A DNA stretch of 23,329 bases from Candidatus Ethanoperedens thermophilum (lineage in GTDB: Archaea; Halobacteriota; Methanosarcinia; Methanosarcinales; EX4572-44), in assembly GCA_012910725.1 (NCBI GenBank), contig WNEG01000029.1, forward strand, positions 12,733 to 36,061, read 5' to 3'. A program made the position numbers and the translations under genes. This document shows positions 20,073 to 23,329 of the stretch, piece by piece (within the stretch, counting starts at the first letter, position 1; the number at the start of each line of letters is the position of its first letter). Below the pieces are notes generated by a model. The model was not told where the DNA came from, ran no database searches, and saw only the letters and a list, made by a program, of their open reading frames with translations.

Positions 20073-20783
20073 ATGGCGTTGATATCGATTGAAGAATTGT
20101 ATAAATCCTTTGGAAATTTCAGGGTGCTGCAGGATATTAATCTTGAGGTTGAAAAGGGTGATTTTGTTACCATTTTCGGTCCGAATGGTGCAGGTAAAAC
20201 CACGCTTGTAAAGATATTAGCTACACTGGTGTCTCCAACCAGGGGTAGTGTGGTTATTAATGGTTTTGATGTACGTGAAAAACCTATTGAAGTGCGTCGA
20301 TCTATCGGTGTAATATCACACGACACATATCTATACCATGAACTTACTGCTGTTGAGAACCTGAGGTTTTACGGGAAAATGTATGAGATAAAACACATCG
20401 AAGAGCGTATTCGCGATGTTATCTCGCGTGTCGGTTTAGCTCATCGTGGAAATCACCGTGTCGGCACGTTTTCCCGCGGCATGAAACAACGGCTATCCAT
20501 CGCACGTGCAATTCTTCACAATCCAGTGATATTATTATTAGATGAACCATATACAGGTTTGGATCAGCATGCATCCGCCCTCTTTGATAAAATCATGCAG
20601 CAACCTGGTACGGAACACACCACACGGATTATGATTTCGCATGATATTGAACGTGGGCTTAAGCTATGTAATAGAGCACTTATTTTAAACAATGGAAGCT
20701 TCGTACATGAAGTGATACGTGATAAAATCAGCAGTATTGAAGAGTATCGCGGCATATATGAACATCTGGTAACAGGAAAGTGA
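20073..20783 (+). CDS. ccmA: ABC transporter ATP-binding protein, CcmA type
   Basis: CcmA is the ATPase of the cytochrome c maturation complex; with CcmB/C it releases haem-loaded CcmE. The 236-residue protein has Walker A GPNGAGKTT (36-44), signature FSRGMKQRLS (about 133-142), Walker B VILLLDEPYTGLD and the H-loop ISHD. Length is normal. The next gene overlaps its stop by 4 bases and is a CcmB-type permease, which supports the CcmA call over a generic exporter. An A/T box near 20024-20034 probably drives the pair. Confidence 0.85.
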   Translation: MALISIEELYKSFGNFRVLQDINLEVEKGDFVTIFGPNGAGKTTLVKILATLVSPTRGSVVINGFDVREKPIEVRRSIGVISHDTYLYHELTAVENLRFYGKMYEIKHIEERIRDVISRVGLAHRGNHRVGTFSRGMKQRLSIARAILHNPVILLLDEPYTGLDQHASALFDKIMQQPGTEHTTRIMISHDIERGLKLCNRALILNNGSFVHEVIRDKISSIEEYRGIYEHLVTGK

Positions 20784-21463
20784 CGATTGTGAATCATGCC
20801 CTGCATATTGCATGGAAGGATCTTAAAACAGAGTTTCGCACAAAACAAATGCTAAACTCTATGATTATCTTTTCCCTGCTGGTAATAATCATCTTTAGCT
20901 TCTCTTTTGCTGATTTTCTTACAGACCAAAAACTTATTACAATGGTTGCCCCAGGCATTTTGTGGATCTCATTTCTCTTTGCAGGCATGCTTGGACTTTC
21001 ACGTTCTTTTGCAGGCGAAAAAGAAGAAGGCTGCCTTGATGGATTAAAACTCTGCCCATGCGAGAGAACGAGTTTGTTTGAAGGCAAAGTGATATCCAGC
21101 ACGGTTTTAATGTTCATAATGGAACTATTCACAATACCATTGTTTATCATATTATTTGATTATACAATCACTGGTATACCGCTTCTTGTACTAATAATCC
21201 TTCTCGGGACACTCGGGTTCATGTTCGTTGGTACATTACTATCAGCCTTGACGGTAAACACACGAACACGTGAAATTCTCCTGCCAGTAATAATCTTCCC
21301 GGTAATAATACCGGTAATCATCTCATCAGTCACAGCAACATCCAAAATACTAACAGGCGCTGGATTTGCAAACATAACAGAAGAGATACAAATACTTGTT
21401 ATCTACGACATCATATTTTTTATCGTGGCACAGCTTGTCTTTGAATATGTAATAGAAGATTGA
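20780..21463 (+). CDS. ccmB: Haem exporter permease CcmB
   Basis: The 227-residue protein has six hydrophobic segments (about 25-45, 52-75, 101-125, 131-155, 160-185, 205-222). It carries the CcmB-type WKDLKTEFRTKQ at the start and FAGEKEEGCLDGLKLCP (about 77-93), a conserved cytoplasmic loop. It sits in the cytoplasmic membrane with CcmA. Start is the GTG at 20780, overlapping the ccmA stop; a second GTG at 20789 is possible. CcmC, CcmE and CcmF are not in this window; the downstream gene is unrelated. Confidence 0.85.
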   Translation: MTIVNHALHIAWKDLKTEFRTKQMLNSMIIFSLLVIIIFSFSFADFLTDQKLITMVAPGILWISFLFAGMLGLSRSFAGEKEEGCLDGLKLCPCERTSLFEGKVISSTVLMFIMELFTIPLFIILFDYTITGIPLLVLIILLGTLGFMFVGTLLSALTVNTRTREILLPVIIFPVIIPVIISSVTATSKILTGAGFANITEEIQILVIYDIIFFIVAQLVFEYVIED

Positions 21464-21604
21464 ACATGAGACTCTATAATGTTTTAAGACCTGCTTTTCC
21501 ATGATCTGCTTGGATGTATAATATTGGGGGCCACGAGATTGCACTGGCTCTGTACTTAAGTACGGGGTATGGTGACTTAAGTTATTAACAAGTGAACGGT
21601 ATAA

Positions 21605-21630
21605 TGTTCAATATCGTAGATAATTGAACA
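21605..21630. promoter_or_regulatory. Inverted repeat upstream of the DUF4143 ATPase
   Basis: TGTTCAAT (21605-21612) and ATTGAACA (21623-21630) form a perfect 8-bp inverted repeat with 10 bases between. A TATA-like ATTTTTAAAA (about 21642-21652) follows, about 22 bases before the ATG at 21674. The position just upstream of the TATA box suits an operator or activator site; the partner protein is unknown. Confidence 0.45.
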
Positions 21631-21673
21631 GTATACAGAAAGATTTTTAAAACCCGGATGCGCATCTATCTCT

Positions 21674-22981
21674 ATGAAACGAGACATAATGCGAATCCTT
21701 GCAGACTGGAACGTGTGGTGGGAGAAAAATGAAGTCCCACCGAACTTGCTTGGACAGAAGCGAGGAATCTCTGATGAGCTTATAGACCTTATGGAATTAA
21801 AGGAGATCAAAATAATTACAGGTGTGCGTCGAAGCGGAAAATCCACCATCCTGTACCAGATCATTGAGCACCTTTTGAACACGGGTGTTCCATCAAAGAA
21901 CATTCTTCTCCTGAATTTTGAGGACGCTGCACTTGCACATTATTCCCCGGAAGAGATTTACGAAAGTTATCTTTCTGAATTAAACCCTTCATTTGACAAC
22001 TTTGTTTTTATTGACGAAGTGCAGAGAAAAGAAGGATGGGAGAATTGGATAAGGAAAAAGTACGACTTGAAACATGCCACCAATTTTTACGTTACCGGCT
22101 CTTCGGCATCCCTTTTGAGGAAAGAATACGCAACCCTGCTCACAGGAAGGAACATATCGGAAGAGATTTTTCCAATGAGCTTTCGGGAATTTCTTGGTTT
22201 TTCCGGCATACGTGTGGACAATACAGAAATAATAAGCACTGAAACACGGTCAAAAGTGTTATTCGGCTTAAAAAAGTATCTTGAATGGGGCGGCTTTCCG
22301 GAAGTGTTTTTCACAAATGAAAACTATAAACGCCGCCTGCTAAACCAGTATTTTGAAGATATAATCTACAAAGACATTGTGGACAGGTACGGCACAAATT
22401 CCGTAAAAACAAAGGAACTTGGTGTTTATCTTCTGACAAACATAGCCAACTCCCTTAGCATGAGAAACGTAAGAAATGCTCTTGGCTTCGGGCTTGAAAC
22501 AATATCGGACTACATGTCCTACATGGTTGAAGCATATCTATTGTATGCAGTCCCCATCTATTCCCCATCACTGAAAATTCAATCTGCGAACCCGAAAAAG
22601 ATCTATTGCATAGATAGCGGACTGCGAAATGCCGTGTCATTTAAGTTTTCGGATGATATTGGGCGTCTTGCAGAAAATGCCGTCTTTGTTGAACTGAAAA
22701 GGCACAAACGGGAAGTATATTACTGGAAAAACAATATCGGTGAAGTTGATTTTATTGTGAAAGAGGAATTGCAGCCAGTAGAAGCCATTCAGGTTTGCTG
22801 GAATCTCGACTACGAACGCACAAAAAAGAGAGAGATTGGGGCATTATGCAGCGCAATGAAGGATTTAGATCTGGACAGGGGAATTATAATAACTGAGGAT
22901 ATGGAAGCCGTAGAGGAAACAGATGGAAAACAGATTTATTTCATACCTGTGTGGAAATGGTTTTTGAATCAAAGGGAGTGA
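21674..22981 (+). CDS. AAA+ ATPase with C-terminal DUF4143 nuclease-like domain
   Basis: The 435-residue protein has Walker A GVRRSGKST (50-58), Walker B FVFIDEVQ (about 110-117) and a sensor-like YVTGSSASLL. A middle winged-helix region leads to a C-terminal part with VFVELKRHKREVYYWKN, GEVDFIV and VEAIQV. The E...EVDF...Q arrangement is the PD-(D/E)xK-like fold of DUF4143. These proteins are numerous in archaea and anaerobes and often occur next to mobile DNA or defence genes. Their function is not established. It is a single gene with its own promoter; the TATA box position fits a near-leaderless transcript. An ATG five codons downstream is also possible. Confidence 0.88.
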   Translation: MKRDIMRILADWNVWWEKNEVPPNLLGQKRGISDELIDLMELKEIKIITGVRRSGKSTILYQIIEHLLNTGVPSKNILLLNFEDAALAHYSPEEIYESYLSELNPSFDNFVFIDEVQRKEGWENWIRKKYDLKHATNFYVTGSSASLLRKEYATLLTGRNISEEIFPMSFREFLGFSGIRVDNTEIISTETRSKVLFGLKKYLEWGGFPEVFFTNENYKRRLLNQYFEDIIYKDIVDRYGTNSVKTKELGVYLLTNIANSLSMRNVRNALGFGLETISDYMSYMVEAYLLYAVPIYSPSLKIQSANPKKIYCIDSGLRNAVSFKFSDDIGRLAENAVFVELKRHKREVYYWKNNIGEVDFIVKEELQPVEAIQVCWNLDYERTKKREIGALCSAMKDLDLDRGIIITEDMEAVEETDGKQIYFIPVWKWFLNQRE

Positions 22982-23156
22982 AAAATATTTTTTTAAAACA
23001 AAGGAAGGGGCGTATCAAGAAACACATAAAACATGAGTTTACTACTGATACCTCCTGATCCATCAGGAGATCCGTCACTTGTATTATTTCCTATGAAAAA
23101 CATTGGTATCGCTTGAAGAAACAATAACAGCAATGAAATTTTTGAACATGCTATAG
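22982..23156. other. Gene-free stretch between the ATPase and repeat cluster 5
   Basis: After the T-run, the stretch holds a perfect TCCTGATCCATCAGGA palindrome (23053-23068) and a minus-strand frame that reads ISLLLLFLQAIPMFFIGNNT and then a Gly/Ser/Asp run. That frame has no credible start and enters the repeat. I see no supported gene. Confidence 0.35.
22988..22994 (+). terminator. T7 run after the DUF4143 ATPase gene
   Basis: Seven T residues start 7 bases after the stop. Oligo-T is a known euryarchaeal termination signal. No hairpin precedes it. Confidence 0.5.
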
Positions 23157-23329
23157 TATCGTGTGGAAATCTGCATAAAACCACGAGATTACACAAGATT
23201 ATGGCACCTGCACACAACGTGAACAGAGGTAACCAGTAACTCTTGATTGCGCAAGCACTGCACATTCCGTGTGCAGAACCACACACTCCGTGTGCGGAAA
23301 CAACTCTCAATTCTCGATTACGAGAAGCA
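23157..23329. repeat. Mini-hairpin repeat cluster 5 (cut by window edge)
   Basis: The most complete copy of the composite element. 23157-23180 matches the module at 1594-1617. 23169-23199 matches 11731-11764. 23208-23257 matches 3372-3421 at about five of six bases. Then hairpins CTGCACA/TGTGCAG (23258-23276), CCACACAC/GTGTGCGG with loop TCC and one mismatch (23279-23297), and TTCTCG/CGAGAA with loop ATTA (23311-23326). The second hairpin is an insertion relative to cluster 2. Order of modules is therefore left, middle, hairpins. Confidence 0.75.

Noticed and set aside
22993..23310. Minus-strand ORF with hydrophobic segments and a Gly/Ser/Asp-rich part
   Set aside because: Its N-terminal two thirds are made of repeat cluster 5, and the remaining part lacks a start codon. 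It is likely a chance frame.

Overview
The window is archaeal. Diagnostic genes are ribosomal proteins L31e, L39e, S19e and L15e, a PDCD5-family protein, the RNase P proteins Pop5 and p30, hypusine-type aIF5A, a TIGR00269-type tRNA thiolase, TATA-like promoter boxes and several apparently leaderless genes. AT-rich intergenic DNA, CcmAB haem-export genes, a 3-hexulose-6-phosphate isomerase, HicBA modules and IS200/IS605 elements fit a methanogen/ANME-like member of the Euryarchaeota (Halobacteriota). The exact lineage is inference.

Layout. 1-1300: minus-strand translation operon rps19e-pdcd5-rpl39e-rpl31e; the L39e gene is only 50 codons long. 1301-1670: a probable transposase C-terminal relic and a repeat module. 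1671-3386: a small acidic protein followed by a cobalamin-binding-type radical SAM protein. 3501-5183: ilvD on the minus strand. 5482-5953: hicBA pair 1. 6060-7475: rpiA-hisA. 7784-7954: a 56-residue zinc-ribbon protein. 7999-9593: minus-strand operon rpl15e-rnp3-rnp2, preceded by a strongly structured leader candidate. 9962-11194: a defence/toxin-antitoxin patch with hicBA pair 2, a DUF5989-like membrane peptide, a truncated PIN toxin with an antitoxin-like partner, and a fossil of another hicBA. 11270-11716: a DUF123 GIY-YIG-like protein. 11871-13577: IS200/IS605 element A (tnpA, tnpB). 13570-16864: minus-strand cluster eif5A-speB-mtnP-unknown-hxlB. 16991-19030: IS200/IS605 element B (tnpA, tnpB). 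19064-22981: plus-strand ncs6/ttuA, ccmA-ccmB and a DUF4143 AAA ATPase.

The genes make sense together in several places. Agmatinase (polyamine synthesis), aIF5A (which carries the polyamine-derived hypusine) and MTA phosphorylase (which removes the by-product of polyamine synthesis) form one directional cluster. HxlB and RpiA together supply ribose 5-phosphate by the reverse ribulose-monophosphate route, and HisA uses the PRPP-derived histidine branch.

The most unusual feature is a dispersed, modular family of miniature hairpins, mostly with trinucleotide loops. It occurs in five clusters (1-51, 3372-3515, 7616-7715, 11731-11866, 23157-23329). Stem sequences vary between copies but keep pairing. 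Several copies abut or overlap the stop codons of neighbouring genes. They resemble REP-like hairpins, and two HUH (Y1) transposases lie in the same window, but no direct link between them can be shown from this sequence alone.
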